Assembly: GCF_023715725.1 (NCBI RefSeq)
Contig: NZ_JAMBOT010000001.1
Coordinates: forward strand, 310,001-374,000
DNA from: Paenibacillus pasadenensis
GTDB lineage: Bacteria; Bacillota; Bacilli; Paenibacillales; Paenibacillaceae
Reading direction: 5' to 3'
Length of the DNA: 64,000 bases
Under the pieces are notes generated by a model. That model made no database searches. It was given only the letters and a program-made list of their open reading frames with translations, and was not told the origin of the DNA. Below are positions 54,732 to 64,000 of this stretch, piece by piece. The first letter of the stretch is position 1; every line of letters starts with the position of its first letter. Made by a program: the position numbers and the translations under genes.

Positions 54732-54768
54732 CTGACCGACAAAGATTCGCCTTAAATTCAATCAAAGC

Positions 54769-55245
54769 CTAGATATCAACGGAAATAAAATCTCGATCCA
54801 ATACTATATTGCCTAGTTGCGGTACGTTGTCCGCAATGCCGAAATGGTTGACAATTACATTCGCAGCAGAAGATAAAATAGCAACTACCTCATAGTGTTC
54901 GAATACATCAATGAGCGAGGTGCTGAATGAACGAAGCGATCCAACGGGCACGATAACAGAAGTCTCTCCAATCATGACCGGAGAATCAGAATCCCATGAA
55001 AAAACTAATATTGTCGCCGTTATGTCCGCATCGCTGCGGTTCATTACCTCAACATGGGCCGTCTCTGTGCTAGGATTTTTTTTGAGCACGCCCGTGCTTC
55101 GCATCAAGCGGCTTGCCGCCGACTTGCTTCCCGCCAACTTTTGTTTCAATTTGACTTGTTTTTTAACTATGCTGCTCTGTTTGACTTTCATTGCGGCGCT
55201 TTTTGTTTTTCTTTTTACAGGAGCTTTAGGAGACCTACTCTTCAA
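54769..55245 (-). CDS. Lysine-rich N-terminus plus beta-domain protein, unknown
   Basis: The 158-residue protein has a strongly basic first 55 residues (MKSRSPKAPVKRKTKSAAMK and repeated VKQ/KLKQK stretches), then a compact beta-rich domain (ETAHVEVMNRSDADITATIL, VIVPVGSLRSFSTSLIDVFE). No signal peptide or membrane segment is present. Basic tails of this kind occur on spore-coat and DNA-associated proteins, but no family is recognised. The start is a TTG with a weak GGGAT ahead of it; an ATG at residue 19 is possible. It converges on the array from the other side. Confidence 0.6.
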   Translation of the reverse strand: MKSRSPKAPVKRKTKSAAMKVKQSSIVKKQVKLKQKLAGSKSAASRLMRSTGVLKKNPSTETAHVEVMNRSDADITATILVFSWDSDSPVMIGETSVIVPVGSLRSFSTSLIDVFEHYEVVAILSSAANVIVNHFGIADNVPQLGNIVLDRDFISVDI

Positions 55246-55530
55246 TACTATCCCGCTTTAATGGAATAGTATAGGATACTTAGTTTGGCTTAACTTAGGA
55301 TTGTGTGTTTTAATCAGAAAATAGCCCTTTTTAGAACGCATATATTTTCAAGTATAGTATTGTTGCGGCACCGTTGGATTGGAGTACTATATTGAATTAC
55401 GCTCACTTTAATTCCTTCAAACTCTATTAAATTATCCGGATAGCAACCTCTTCAAGCCGGTCCTTTTGCCCGAACCTCCTCTACCACTTCCTCATATGAT
55501 GCCAATAGATTTGCCGTCAAAAGGCTTTGT
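55246..55530 (-). other. Spacer upstream of the lysine-rich gene
   Basis: About 285 AT-rich bp. On the minus strand a TATACT lies near 55265-55280 but no good -35 goes with it. No open frame with a ribosome site and no hairpin with a T-tract were found. Confidence 0.5.
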
Positions 55531-56286
55531 TCATGATGCAGGCTGAGGCTCTTCCGTTTCCACTGCTTCCTCCCGGAAACCATCTTCGTGCAGCAGACGT
55601 TTCGCCAGTCCCAAATAGACCACAAACAATACCAGGGAAAAAACTACAACGGCAGCCGGGAAATCCGAAATGGCCATAATACCGAGCATTGGGCCCATAA
55701 GCCCGCCCATAAGTCCGGCAAAAAAACCTTCCATAGCAGGTACGGCACCATGCCGGTTACCGGCGTAATATCCCGCTGCAGCCGCTGCGGCCGCACAAGC
55801 AATGGCAGGCAATGTAAAGCTTTTAAGCAAGATGGATAATATCGCACCGCCTGACAGGCCGGCCGCCATTGCCACTCCCATGCACGCCATCATGAGCGGC
55901 ATTTGCAGCGGCTCCCGCCAAAACCGGATTCGGAACATTACAATCGCTGAAGCAATTACAATCCCCGTCAGACCAACTACCGAAATGACATCTTGGACGG
56001 TTTTCCATATACCAGAGGACGCAGAACCCGGGAGCGAGGAAATATGATCATGCAGGCTGGACGGGGGTTGTTCATCCTGAAGTGCAGCGCTCATTTCGGT
56101 TGATGTTATATCGGCAGCATGACTTATTTCCATTCCGCCACCGTTAAACAGTTCGAATGCAGCCTGACTCGCCACAGCCGCTGAGCTCCGTCCAAGTGCG
56201 GCAAAGCAGAAGCTGCCAAACAGAATAAAAAATAACAGACCTATTTTGAACATGATTTCTGTCGCTGATTTCCTGCTTCGGTACAT
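55531..56286 (-). CDS. Multi-pass membrane protein, unknown
   Basis: About 251 residues. It has an N-terminal hydrophobic segment (MFKIGLLFFILFGSFCFAAL) that may be a signal anchor, an outer polar region (about residues 40-105) and five or more later membrane segments, Gly/Ala/Met-rich (MACMGVAMAAGLSGGAILSI, LMGGLMGPMLGIMAISDFPA), with an acidic C-terminus. The Gly-rich GGLMGGLMGPMLG resembles packing motifs of membrane channels but no family is recognised. GGGAGG lies about 9 bp before the ATG at 56286. Confidence 0.7.
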   Translation of the reverse strand: MYRSRKSATEIMFKIGLLFFILFGSFCFAALGRSSAAVASQAAFELFNGGGMEISHAADITSTEMSAALQDEQPPSSLHDHISSLPGSASSGIWKTVQDVISVVGLTGIVIASAIVMFRIRFWREPLQMPLMMACMGVAMAAGLSGGAILSILLKSFTLPAIACAAAAAAAGYYAGNRHGAVPAMEGFFAGLMGGLMGPMLGIMAISDFPAAVVVFSLVLFVVYLGLAKRLLHEDGFREEAVETEEPQPAS

Positions 56287-56637
56287 CTCCAAGCCTCCCA
56301 AGCTCCGCCTAACGGAGTCGTTGATTAAGCTTATTCACCAGGGACAGCAGGCTAGACTAGCCCTTTTGGGCCAAACCGATTCGAACAGGAGCAATCGAAA
56401 TGGATCAAAAACAGGCATACCGCGATTTTAAAGGTTTCGGAATTGTTTTCGTTTTGATTTCCAGGCCATTCAGAGAAAGAGCCAACAAAGGAGTGCTTGA
56501 AATCATGGTAGACTCCCGGCAATATTGAAGGATGGTATCGCTATTCTGGGAAAAATTCGCTTTTCAACCCGAACGGCCCCGCTTATACTGTTGGCTAGAC
56601 GCGAATTGACGTACTTTATTGCATCCTGGAGGACAAC
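56287..56637 (+). other. Spacer between the membrane protein and the nuclease gene
   Basis: About 350 bp. It must hold the promoters of both divergent genes. The only candidate frame is a 42-codon plus-strand ORF with a good ribosome site, described separately. No terminator-like hairpin was found. Confidence 0.5.
56400..56528 (+). CDS. Candidate 42-residue small protein
   Basis: A short frame starts at an ATG with AGGAG 8 bp upstream and reads MDQKQAYRDFKGFGIVFVLI, then SRPFRERANKGVLEIMVDSR and QY. It has a short hydrophobic stretch in the middle. It lies about 110 bp before the nuclease gene. No homologue is recognised and it may be chance. Confidence 0.3.
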   Translation: MDQKQAYRDFKGFGIVFVLISRPFRERANKGVLEIMVDSRQY

Positions 56638-57090
56638 ATGACTTGCATAACAGCTGTTCGCGCGTTTCTGGCAAGGGGACTGGCCCCTCTTCTGCTGGGC
56701 TCGGTGCTGCTCAGCGGCTGTACCGCTATTTGGGAGCTGCCCCAGCCGTCCGCCGCTCCGAAAACGCATGATGTGACGATTTATTTTCCGTCCGAGCGTT
56801 ATCCCGGCACAGCCGAGCATATTAAACAGGCGATCGCCGCTGGTGAATCCAACATCTGTACGATTGACCGCGACGGTGCGGAGGATAATCGCCGCGACTC
56901 GCTGCAGGGCATCCCTACGCGCAAAAAATACGACCGCGACGAATGGCCGATGGCCATGTGCCGCGAGGGCGGAGCCGGCGCTCACGTCGATTACGTTAAA
57001 TCGTCGGACAACCGGGGAGCCGGTTCCTGGGTCGGCAACCAGCTGGAGGAATATCCCGACGGCACCAAGGTGAAGTTTGTCATCCCTTAA
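56638..57090 (+). CDS. NucA/NucB-type extracellular deoxyribonuclease (lipoprotein)
   Basis: The 150-residue protein has a signal peptide ending in the lipobox LLSGC, then the NucA/NucB nuclease domain: [50 protein letters not shown] and [20 protein letters not shown]. In B. subtilis NucA makes double-strand nicks during DNA uptake and NucB degrades extracellular DNA in biofilms and sporulation. The Cys suggests membrane attachment. GGAGG lies 7 bp before the ATG. A promoter was not located. Confidence 0.9.
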   Translation: MTCITAVRAFLARGLAPLLLGSVLLSGCTAIWELPQPSAAPKTHDVTIYFPSERYPGTAEHIKQAIAAGESNICTIDRDGAEDNRRDSLQGIPTRKKYDRDEWPMAMCREGGAGAHVDYVKSSDNRGAGSWVGNQLEEYPDGTKVKFVIP

Positions 57091-57149
57091 TTATACGGTC
57101 CCATGCTTACGAAAGAACTTATACCGTCGTCCAGCACATCACATGCAAA

Positions 57150-57190
57150 AAGGTCCCGCAGAGCAGCATGAGCTGCCTTTGCGGGACCTT
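57150..57190. terminator. Bidirectional terminator between the nuclease gene and glnQ
   Basis: AAGGTCCCGCA pairs with TGCGGGACCTT, with an inner GCAG/CTGC stem, an A-tract on the left and seven T on the right. It serves both converging genes. Confidence 0.9.
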
Positions 57191-57217
57191 TTTTTGCCGG
57201 AGTTCATCCGTCTTCTC

Positions 57218-57946
57218 TTAGAGCACCTTTTCCAAAAAGCTGATTGTCCGCTCATGCTTCGGACGGCCGAACAACTCCTCCGGCGGTCCTTCCTCTACGA
57301 TGTAGCCGCCGTCCATGAACACAACCCGGTCCGCCACCTCGCGGGCAAAGCCCATCTCGTGAGTGACAACCATCATCATCATTCCCTCGCGAGCGAGATC
57401 CTTCATGACGCCAAGCACCTCGCCGACCATTTCCGGGTCAAGGGCAGAGGTTGGCTCATCAAACAGCATAATATCGGGATTCATCGCCAGCGCACGGGCG
57501 ATCGCAACGCGCTGCTTTTGGCCGCCGGACAGCTGATGCGGGTAAGCCTCGGCTTTATCCGACAGACCAACTCTCTCCAGCAGACGCAAAGCGGTGGAGC
57601 GCGCCTGCTCTTCGTTTTGTTTGCCGAGCTCCACTGGCGTAAACATAATATTTTTTAACACGTTGAAATGAGGGAACAGATTAAAATGCTGGAACACCAT
57701 GCCGATGTTTTCCCGAACCTTGTTAATATCGACACTGCGGTCGTTAATATCCTTGTCGTCAACGATGACGCGGCCCTCGGTAATGTCCTCCAGCCGGTTC
57801 ATACAGCGCAGCAGCGTGCTTTTGCCGGAGCCGGACGGCCCGATGACACAGACAACCTCGCCTTGGCGCACCTGCATATCGATGCCCTTCAGAACATGAT
57901 TGGAGCCGTAGCTCTTTTTCAAGCCTTCAACGCGAATTTTACCCAT
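57218..57946 (-). CDS. glnQ: Polar amino acid ABC transporter, ATP-binding protein (GlnQ-like)
   Basis: The 242-residue ATPase has Walker [21 protein letters not shown], signature [20 protein letters not shown], Walker [21 protein letters not shown] and the switch His in [16 protein letters not shown]. It belongs to the polar amino acid uptake family. It overlaps the permease gene by 8 bp, so the two are coupled. Confidence 0.93.
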   Translation of the reverse strand: MGKIRVEGLKKSYGSNHVLKGIDMQVRQGEVVCVIGPSGSGKSTLLRCMNRLEDITEGRVIVDDKDINDRSVDINKVRENIGMVFQHFNLFPHFNVLKNIMFTPVELGKQNEEQARSTALRLLERVGLSDKAEAYPHQLSGGQKQRVAIARALAMNPDIMLFDEPTSALDPEMVGEVLGVMKDLAREGMMMMVVTHEMGFAREVADRVVFMDGGYIVEEGPPEELFGRPKHERTISFLEKVL

Positions 57947-59387
57947 GGCGCACCTTCCTTTCCATACGCTCGGCCAGCTTCGTAAGCGCGATGATGACGA
58001 TCAGGTACATGACCATGACAACCGACCAGATCGTGAACGATTCAAACGTGCGCGCAATGATGATTTTGCCCGATTGCGTCAGCTCGACAAGTCCGATAAC
58101 CGACAGAATCGACGTATCTTTGAGCGTGATGACCATCTGATTAATAAAGGACGGAATCATGACGCGAATCGCCTGCGGCAAAATAATTTTGATCATCGCT
58201 CTGCGATACGGCAAACCTAGCGAACGCGCCGCTTCCATCTGGCCCCGGTCGATCGACTGGATGCCGCCGCGGATAATTTCCGTCACGTAAGCTCCGGCGT
58301 TAAGGCTTAGCGTCAAAATTGCCGCCAGGAACAGCGGCATCGTGAAGCCGAATGCCTGCGGAATACCAAAGTAGATGAAAAACGCCAGCACGATCAGCGG
58401 AATGCCGCGGAACAGATCCACATACACCGTTGCAATGCCGCGCATCAAGCGGCTGCGTCCAACCTTCATAAAGGCGAACAGCAGGCCGAGCAGAAACGCG
58501 AAGAACAGCGACATGATCGTGTACAGAAGCGTGTTGCCAAGACCTTTCAGCAGCGGAGGCAGCGACTCTTGAATAAGCGCCCAAGTGCCCTGGGATGCTG
58601 CGTTTTGAGCGCCTTCGCCAAGGTACTTCTCCAGAATTCGGTCGTATTCTCCGCTGTTGCGCAGATTGGTCAAACCGTCGTTAAACATTTGGAGCAGCTC
58701 TTGATTTTGCCCTTTGCTGACGGCAAAGCCGTATGTGCCGCCTTTGACCATCTCGATCTCGTCCACGACCTCAAGCCCGTTGCCTTGGGTGGCCCCGTAG
58801 GCGAGCACCGGATGATCGTCGAAGGTTGCAACGGAGTTGCCGCCCTTAACGTCGTCGTACATTTGCGCCGAGTCGTCAAAAGGCACGATAGTGAACCCGT
58901 ATTTGGACGCAACGGATTCCGCGAAGCTGTATCCTTGAGTGCCGGTTTTAACCGCTACCTTTTTGCCCCGCAGATCCTCATAGGACTTGATGTCATCATT
59001 GCCGGCGCGAACCGCCATGCTGACGCCTGAATCATAATAAGCCTGCGAAAAGTCGAACTTCTGCTTGCGCTCGTCCGTAATGCTCATTCCGGCAATGACG
59101 CCGTCCACCTGATTGGACTCTAGCGCCTGCACGGCTGCATTAAAGCCGAGCGGTTTGACTTCGTACTTAAAATTCTGATCTTTGGCAATTGCGTCGAGCA
59201 AATCCATGTCGATTCCGACATATTTGCCGCTTGCGTCCTGATACTCAAATGGCGCAAACGTAATGTCTGTGCCGATCTGATACACTTTACCGGACTCAGC
59301 CGCTGCCGCTCCATTCCACCCGGCGGCGCCGGTTGCCGTCATGATCAGGAGGGCCAATGTTAACCAGACAGATCGTAAAACCTTCAT
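57939..59387 (-). CDS. glnP: Fused amino acid-binding protein and permease of ABC importer
   Basis: The 482-residue protein fuses two parts. After the signal peptide, residues 35-265 are a family 3 solute-binding domain ([40 protein letters not shown]), and residues 270-480 are a permease with the HisM-type loop ([20 protein letters not shown]). Such fusions are known in Gram-positive GlnP-type transporters, where the binding domain is tethered to the membrane. Ligand is a polar amino acid, probably glutamine or similar; specificity is not readable. It heads a two-gene operon with glnQ. Confidence 0.92.
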   Translation of the reverse strand: MKVLRSVWLTLALLIMTATGAAGWNGAAAAESGKVYQIGTDITFAPFEYQDASGKYVGIDMDLLDAIAKDQNFKYEVKPLGFNAAVQALESNQVDGVIAGMSITDERKQKFDFSQAYYDSGVSMAVRAGNDDIKSYEDLRGKKVAVKTGTQGYSFAESVASKYGFTIVPFDDSAQMYDDVKGGNSVATFDDHPVLAYGATQGNGLEVVDEIEMVKGGTYGFAVSKGQNQELLQMFNDGLTNLRNSGEYDRILEKYLGEGAQNAASQGTWALIQESLPPLLKGLGNTLLYTIMSLFFAFLLGLLFAFMKVGRSRLMRGIATVYVDLFRGIPLIVLAFFIYFGIPQAFGFTMPLFLAAILTLSLNAGAYVTEIIRGGIQSIDRGQMEAARSLGLPYRRAMIKIILPQAIRVMIPSFINQMVITLKDTSILSVIGLVELTQSGKIIIARTFESFTIWSVVMVMYLIVIIALTKLAERMERKVRHG

Positions 59388-59544
59388 ATGTGTCCTCCTT
59401 GGATGTTCTTTAGCCGTTGTCTGTTTACCCGGAACGATGGTTTTTGTAACGGATTCCTTCCGGCTTCAATCCAGCAATCTATTGTATCAAAAAAAGGGAC
59501 ACAACTCCATTCCGCCCACGGTAACCTTTCCCCTTTCATGTAAA
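59388..59544 (-). other. Spacer upstream of the glnP-type gene
   Basis: About 150 bp between this gene and the next terminator. A minus-strand TACAAT near 59486-59491 could be a -10 but the spacing to a -35 is poor. Ribosome site AAGGAGGA is clear. No other feature. Confidence 0.35.
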
Positions 59545-59574
59545 AAGCCCTACCCGCAGCTGCAGGCAAGGCTT
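59545..59574 (-). terminator. Terminator downstream of the 59667-60830 gene
   Basis: AAGCCTTGCCTGCA pairs with TGCGGGTAGGGCTT (14 bp, four G-U) around GC, followed by TTTTTA on the minus strand. Confidence 0.75.
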
Positions 59575-59666
59575 TAGAACTATGGATATAGTTTGCGAAA
59601 AATGAATCTTTTTACTCGCTAAAATATTTGCATAAGCCTCCAAAGCGGCCTTCTTGCATTCTTCCC

Positions 59667-60830
59667 TCAGTCCACACGCACGAGCAAAGCGTTGCTGAGG
59701 AGACGGCCCGGGCGGGTTAAATAACCCCCGTTGTAGTACAAACCGCTGGAGGCTCCGCCGTCCAGATTCATCGCCTGCCAAGCACCGGCAGCTTTCATAA
59801 TGCCCGCAAGCTGCGGAATGGTCGCGCCTCCAACGGTAGCGATCAGCAGCTTGTGATCGCGAGTAACGCCAAGCGCGCTGCGTGCGCCTCCGCCGGTAAG
59901 TATTTTCGGATCGCGAAATCCTTCGCCCTTAGGGTCCAGCTTAACTGCGCCATCCACAAGCAGACGCGGACCGGCCTGCAGCGCTCCGTCTATCGTTCCT
60001 TCCGGAATCCGTTCTTCAAAGGATGCGCCGCCCATCAGCTCGGTGAGCATGTTGGAATCAAAAGTGACCACCGTTTTTTTGTCGCCCGAGCTTTTGTACA
60101 GCATTTTGCCGCCGTTGAACAGATAGCCGTACGGGTTTTTCGTGGCGGATTCGGTATACGCATCAAAAAAAGTCCCGTTCACCGCAAGCAGAGCTCCGCC
60201 CCGCCTTGCAATGGAAGCAAGCTCCTCGGTACGGCCGGCTTTATCCTTTGCAGCCGCGACCTCCAGATCTACCCGCGGGTCAAGCAGCGACACCGTTGCC
60301 ACCTGAATAGAGAAGCTCCGCCCGCCCGTTTGGATCGTTTTGCTTACCACCGAAACCGGCTTACGTGCGAGACTGATCGAACCGCGGGGCAGCTCCGGCA
60401 CTTTTAGTTGCTCACCTGCTTTTTCCAGTACAATAGCTCCGGCAGACGGCTTCCATTTTACCGTGACTCCGAACTGGTCAAGGATAAACCTGAGCGGCAC
60501 AAATACCGTTCCATTTTCAGTGAAAGGCGCTTGAGATAATGTGCGGGATTTGCCGCTTATGGAGACCGTTTTTTGACCGATGGAAAGAGTTGCTTTGACG
60601 CCGCCTTCGGTGATAACGGCCTGTTTGCTCGCGGAATTCCATTCCACGCTGAATCCGGGAAGCTGCTTCAGCGCCCGCAGCGGCACAAAGGACGAGCCTT
60701 TGTCTGTATACGCAAAGGTCTTTTCGGCAGCCTCCGCCGTTCCGGCGTCCACTGCTGCGAGCCCGGAGAATAAAGCAGCGCCAGCAGCAACAGCAGCGAG
60801 GTTTAATGCGAATCGAGATCGAAAACTCAT
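59667..60830 (-). CDS. Exoprotein: copper amine oxidase-like N-domain plus phosphodiester glycosidase
   Basis: About 387 residues. After a signal peptide (ALNLAAVAAGAALFSGLAAV) come two copies of the copper-amine-oxidase-type N-terminal repeat (GSSFVPLRALKQLPGFSVEW; NGTVFVPLRFILDQFGVTVK), common in Paenibacillus cell-surface proteins, then a NAGPA-type phosphodiester glycosidase domain (LLAVNGTFFDAYTESATKNP, MNLDGGASSGLYYNGGYL). The latter hydrolyses GlcNAc-phosphodiesters in homologues. GAGAGGG lies about 11 bp before the ATG at 60830. A terminator-like hairpin within the longer frame rules that start out. Confidence 0.85.
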   Translation of the reverse strand: MSFRSRFALNLAAVAAGAALFSGLAAVDAGTAEAAEKTFAYTDKGSSFVPLRALKQLPGFSVEWNSASKQAVITEGGVKATLSIGQKTVSISGKSRTLSQAPFTENGTVFVPLRFILDQFGVTVKWKPSAGAIVLEKAGEQLKVPELPRGSISLARKPVSVVSKTIQTGGRSFSIQVATVSLLDPRVDLEVAAAKDKAGRTEELASIARRGGALLAVNGTFFDAYTESATKNPYGYLFNGGKMLYKSSGDKKTVVTFDSNMLTELMGGASFEERIPEGTIDGALQAGPRLLVDGAVKLDPKGEGFRDPKILTGGGARSALGVTRDHKLLIATVGGATIPQLAGIMKAAGAWQAMNLDGGASSGLYYNGGYLTRPGRLLSNALLVRVD

Positions 60831-60885
60831 CGTTATTGTAACCCTCTCTTTTATGTCATGAATGCGAACGAGCGGAACAAAAAAA

Positions 60886-60906
60886 CGTGTCCGCAGAGCT
60901 GACACG
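60886..60906 (-). terminator. Second hairpin with T-run downstream of miaB
   Basis: CGTGTC and GACACG pair around a 9-nt loop, followed by seven T on the minus strand. It lies between the miaB terminator and the next gene and reinforces termination or ends an unseen short transcript. Confidence 0.65.
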
Positions 60907-60978
60907 CTCGCTCAGAATTTCGCCAGTTTCTACTATGTCGACAGAATCGCCTCGTGAATGAAGCCAGAATAACAAAAA

Positions 60979-61001
60979 CAGACAGCCCAACGGGCTGCCT
61001 G
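60979..61001 (-). terminator. Intrinsic terminator downstream of miaB
   Basis: CAGGCAGCCC pairs with GGGCTGTCTG (one G-U) around a 3-nt loop, followed by TTTTTG on the minus strand. It lies about 28 bp beyond the miaB stop. Confidence 0.85.
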
Positions 61002-61029
61002 CCTGTACAAAACCTGGCCAATCTGAAAC

Positions 61030-62613
61030 CTATACGGCTTTGCTCTCGTCGCTCACGAGCTCGCCTTTGATATACCAGGTTTGAGCGTCCGTCACCTTAA
61101 CCTGCACGAATTGCCCGATCAGCGACTTCGGCCCTTCCACATGGACGAGCTTGTTCGTTCTCGTCCGTCCCGAAAGCACCTCGGAGCGGTTTTTGCTCTC
61201 GCCCTCAACGAGCACCTCAACGACCTGTCCCTTCAGCGCCTCATGCGCCTCGCGGGCGATCTCGGCCAGCAGCGCATTCAGCCGGTACAAACGCTGTTTT
61301 TTGACTTCCTCCGGCACGTTGTCCTCCATATCGGCTGCAGGCGTGCCTGCACGCGGAGAGTAGAGGAACGTATACGCAAAATCGAATCGCACCTCGCGCA
61401 CAAGCGACATCGTGTCCTCGAACTGCTCCTCCGTCTCACCCGGAAAACCGACGATAATATCGCTGGTCAGCACCGCGTCCGGGATGGCCGTTTTAATTTT
61501 GCGCACAAGCTCAAGGTACGTCTCGCGCGAATATTTCCGGCTCATCCGCTTGAGCACCTCTGTGCTGCCCGATTGCACCGGCAAATGGATATGCTCCACC
61601 AGATTGCCGCGCTGCGCTAGAACCTGGATCAGATGATCGTCGAAGTCGCGCGGATGGGACGTAGTGAAACGGATGCGCGGCACGTCAATCTTCGAGATAT
61701 CTTGCATCAAATCGCCGAAGCGGTATTCCATATCCTCAAAATCCTTGCCATAGGCGTTAACGTTCTGCCCCAGCAGCGTAACTTCCTTGAAGCCCTTGCG
61801 CGCCAAATCACGCACCTCCGCCAGCACGTCCTCCGGCCGGCGGCTCCGCTCCTTGCCGCGGGTATAAGGCACGATGCAGTACGTGCAGAACTTGTCGCAG
61901 CCATACATGATATTGACCCAGGCGCGCATCCCTTCGCGCTTTTTGGGCATATTTTCGATAATGTCGCCTTCCTTGGACCATACCTCGATGACCAGCTCGC
62001 GGCTGAAGCTTGCCTCCTGAAGCAACTCCGGCAGACGATGGATATTATGCGTTCCGAAGATCAAATCAACAAAACCATGCTTTTGCATAATGCGGCTGAC
62101 GACTGATTCCTCCTGCGACATGCAGCCGCAAACGCCGAGCATGAGGCCCGGCCGCTCCGTTTTGAGCGTTTTCAGATGGCCGAGCTCGCCGAACACTTTG
62201 TCCTCCGCATTCTCGCGGATGGCGCATGTGTTGAGCAGAATAATATCGGATTGGTTGTAATCGTCCGTCGGCGAGTAACCCATCGCTTCGAACATGCCCC
62301 GCATAACCTCTGTGTCATGCTCGTTCATCTGGCAGCCGTACGTGCGGATCGTATAAAACTTGCCGCGCCCGAACTCCGCCATATTTTCCGGGATGCCGAA
62401 GTCTCTAAGAACCTCAATTTCGGCTTTGCCGCGCTTTTTCTCGTCCCGGTAGGAAGGGGCGCTGTTCACCTGAATGTTTCGCCCGTTGATGCGGTATGTG
62501 GTCTTTCCTTCTTCTTCGCGGATAACTTTTGCATTTGAAAAATCAAAATACTTGGAGTAGTCCTTCGCCGCCGTTTCGGCCTTGCCCGGCACATTGGCGT
62601 TGTCCTTGCCCAT
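61030..62613 (-). CDS. miaB: tRNA-2-methylthio-N6-dimethylallyladenosine synthase MiaB
   Basis: About 527 residues: the N-terminal MTTase domain ([20 protein letters not shown]), the radical-SAM Cys cluster ([20 protein letters not shown]) and a C-terminal TRAM domain ([20 protein letters not shown]). It adds 2-methylthio to i6A37 of tRNA. The ATG at 62613 follows AGAAGGGGG; the N-terminal extension of about 75 residues before the MTTase domain is normal for Bacillota. Confidence 0.96.
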   Translation of the reverse strand: MGKDNANVPGKAETAAKDYSKYFDFSNAKVIREEEGKTTYRINGRNIQVNSAPSYRDEKKRGKAEIEVLRDFGIPENMAEFGRGKFYTIRTYGCQMNEHDTEVMRGMFEAMGYSPTDDYNQSDIILLNTCAIRENAEDKVFGELGHLKTLKTERPGLMLGVCGCMSQEESVVSRIMQKHGFVDLIFGTHNIHRLPELLQEASFSRELVIEVWSKEGDIIENMPKKREGMRAWVNIMYGCDKFCTYCIVPYTRGKERSRRPEDVLAEVRDLARKGFKEVTLLGQNVNAYGKDFEDMEYRFGDLMQDISKIDVPRIRFTTSHPRDFDDHLIQVLAQRGNLVEHIHLPVQSGSTEVLKRMSRKYSRETYLELVRKIKTAIPDAVLTSDIIVGFPGETEEQFEDTMSLVREVRFDFAYTFLYSPRAGTPAADMEDNVPEEVKKQRLYRLNALLAEIAREAHEALKGQVVEVLVEGESKNRSEVLSGRTRTNKLVHVEGPKSLIGQFVQVKVTDAQTWYIKGELVSDESKAV

Positions 62614-62753
62614 GCTGCTGTCCCCCTTCTGCAAACTGAACCTGTCCTTTCCATTATAACCCGGGCGAAATAAAGTTTCATCCTGCAAGGAGCTCCGCCG
62701 TTGAAGCACCCGCCTGCGTCTACTCTCCGGCAATCCCGGCCAATCCGATTCCT

Positions 62754-63269
62754 CTATCGCAAGCCGCGGCTCATGGACAGAAACGGCGTCAGCGGCACCT
62801 TGCGTCCGCTCCGCTCTTCATACAGCCAGCCGTCCCGCACATGGTCCACATAAAGCACGCCGTCCAGATGATCCATCTCATGCTGAATACAGCGGGCCAA
62901 ATACCCTTGAGCCACCAGCTCCACCGTTTCACCCGCCCGGTTCAGCGTGCGGACGCGCAGCTCGGCAGCCCGTTTTACATGTCCGAAGTAACCTGGCAGG
63001 CTGAGACAGCCCTCGCGGCCCTCTTGCTGACCGGAAGCATGCAGCAATTGGGGATTGATCAGCTCAATGAGCCCTTCGCCGCAGTCCATCACAATGAGCC
63101 GACGCAGCAGCCCGATCTGCGGTGCCGCCAGCCCCGCGCGCCCTTCTTTGGCATAAAGCGTATCCTTCAAATCATCTAAGTATTTATGCGTTCTCGGGTC
63201 GGCCGGATCAGCGTCCCGGCACCGGCTTCTGAGCGAACTGTCGCCAAACGGCAAAATTTCGCGTATCAT
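62754..63269 (-). CDS. def: Peptide deformylase
   Basis: The 171-residue enzyme has the three deformylase motifs: [21 protein letters not shown] (metal Cys) and the HExxH-like [16 protein letters not shown]. It removes the formyl group from nascent chains. It is of the type 1/2 boundary by length. It lies 140 bp upstream of miaB and may be independent of it. Confidence 0.95.
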   Translation of the reverse strand: MIREILPFGDSSLRSRCRDADPADPRTHKYLDDLKDTLYAKEGRAGLAAPQIGLLRRLIVMDCGEGLIELINPQLLHASGQQEGREGCLSLPGYFGHVKRAAELRVRTLNRAGETVELVAQGYLARCIQHEMDHLDGVLYVDHVRDGWLYEERSGRKVPLTPFLSMSRGLR

Positions 63270-63400
63270 CGCTTCACGCTCCCTCTGCTTGTTTGCCCGG
63301 CTTATGCCGCCATAGCTCTCCAGGTATGCTTCTGCTGCTTCAGCAGCGCGCTAATTTAGAAAATACTAACATATACCCGGCTTGGCTGAACATACAAAAA

Positions 63401-63430
63401 GACGATACAGAGCCAATGCTCCATACCGTC
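63401..63430 (-). terminator. Terminator downstream of the partial kinase gene
   Basis: GACGGTATGGAG pairs with CTCTGTATCGTC (three G-U) around CATTGG, followed by TTTTTG on the minus strand. Confidence 0.8.
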
Positions 63431-63468
63431 CCGATTACCTGACCGCTTCAGACAGCGGTTAAGCTCAA

Positions 63469-64000
63469 CTACACCCACTTGTTTTGAAAATCAGCGATGC
63501 TCTTGTACTCCGGCTCCAGCAGCCGGGAAATCCGGATATAGATTCGGGTGATTTCTGCGTAAATTTCCGTATTTTCCGCTATTGGCTCATGGCGGTACGT
63601 ACTGCCGATCATCCCGGCGGCTACGTCGAGAGAGTCGGCCTCGCCGATCGCGTTCAGGCCAAGTATTGCTGCTCCAAGGCAAGAGCTTTCCACACTTTCC
63701 GGCACATGGACCTCCTGGCTGAAAATATCCGCCATCATTTGGCGCCACAGCTCGGAACGGGCGAAGCCGCCCGTCGCCTGGATTTTGCCGGGTTGGCCGA
63801 TCAGCTCCTGCAGCGCTAAAAATACCGTGTACAAATTAAGAATAACGCCTTCCATCGCGGAGCGGATCAGATGCTCCTTTTTATGATGCAGTCCCAGCCC
63901 AAAGTAAGAGCCGCGGGCATTGGAATCCCACAGCGGCGCTCTCTCACCTGCCATGTACGGATGAAAAATAAGGCCGTCCGAGCCGGGCCGCACCTGCGCC
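63469..64000 (-). CDS. gntK: Gluconokinase-like FGGY sugar kinase, C-terminal part (cut by window edge)
   Basis: The last 177 or so residues are visible. They carry the FGGY C-terminal signatures: HPYMAGERAPLWDSNARGSY, AMEGVILNLYTVFLALQELI, and the ATP-binding GKIQATGGFARSELWRQMMA. The closest family match is gluconokinase, which phosphorylates gluconate; xylulokinase and related kinases share these motifs, so the substrate is less certain. The N-terminal half lies outside the window. A terminator follows. Confidence 0.82.
   Translation of the reverse strand, partial: AQVRPGSDGLIFHPYMAGERAPLWDSNARGSYFGLGLHHKKEHLIRSAMEGVILNLYTVFLALQELIGQPGKIQATGGFARSELWRQMMADIFSQEVHVPESVESSCLGAAILGLNAIGEADSLDVAAGMIGSTYRHEPIAENTEIYAEITRIYIRISRLLEPEYKSIADFQNKWV

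Noticed and set aside
56503..56985. 160-codon minus-strand frame across the nuclease gene
   Set aside because: It is a shadow of the NucA/NucB gene, which has a signal peptide, a ribosome site and all the domain motifs.

Overview
The window is bacterial chromosome from a low-GC Gram-positive (Bacillota) spore-former. Gene order, the CodY and FapR regulators, YlbJ, TmcAL and RbgA, the frequent GTG/TTG starts and a fairly GC-rich backbone all fit Paenibacillus or a close relative; the species cannot be read from the sequence alone. No rRNA, tRNA, IS element, prophage or CRISPR array was found. Nearly everything up to 43.5 kb lies on the minus strand.

Conserved core, 1-43.5 kb. Read in the direction of transcription (right to left), this follows the Bacillus order closely: an rsmD-coaD / ylbJ / ylbL / tmcAL / DUF177-rpmF block; fapR-plsX-fabH-fabD-fabG-acpP-fabF-rnc (fatty-acid initiation and elongation under FapR); smc-ftsY; ylxM-ffh-rpsP-rimM-trmD (SRP targeting and ribosome/tRNA maturation); rplS, lepB, rbgA-rnhB, a FliK-like/FlhB-C-like pair with yraN; a divergent comM; sucC-sucD; dprA-topA-trmFO-hslV-hslU-codY; then the start of the flagellar operon flgB-flgC-fliE-fliF-fliG, cut by the left edge. 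Two genes usually found here are missing: khpA between rpsP and rimM, and xerC between trmFO and hslV. TrmD carries an insert of about 70 residues.

Accessory region, 43.6-56.3 kb. A nickel-type ABC importer (nikABCDE, minus strand) with its NikR regulator is embedded among members of an undescribed small-protein family. Each member has one N-terminal membrane segment resembling the tiny YjcZ-type spore protein motif, followed by a beta-rich domain of about 110 residues. Five copies stand in tandem on the plus strand (51.6-54.5 kb), separated by related hairpins; two diverged relatives lie on the minus strand next to nikA (49.6-50.5 kb); and a frameshifted relic lies on the far side of the nik operon (43.7-44.1 kb). 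The copies are visibly AT-rich compared with their surroundings. A sigma-K-like promoter ahead of the first copy suggests late sporulation expression. I regard this array as the main novelty candidate. A 28-bp dyad with NikR-operator geometry overlaps the nikA promoter, and a possible structured RNA with a strong terminator lies between nikR and the array.

Right flank, 56.4-64 kb. It holds a secreted NucA/NucB-type nuclease lipoprotein, a polar amino acid ABC importer (glnQ plus a fused binding protein/permease), a copper-amine-oxidase-like/phosphodiester glycosidase exoprotein, miaB, def, and the 3' part of a gluconokinase-like sugar kinase cut by the right edge.
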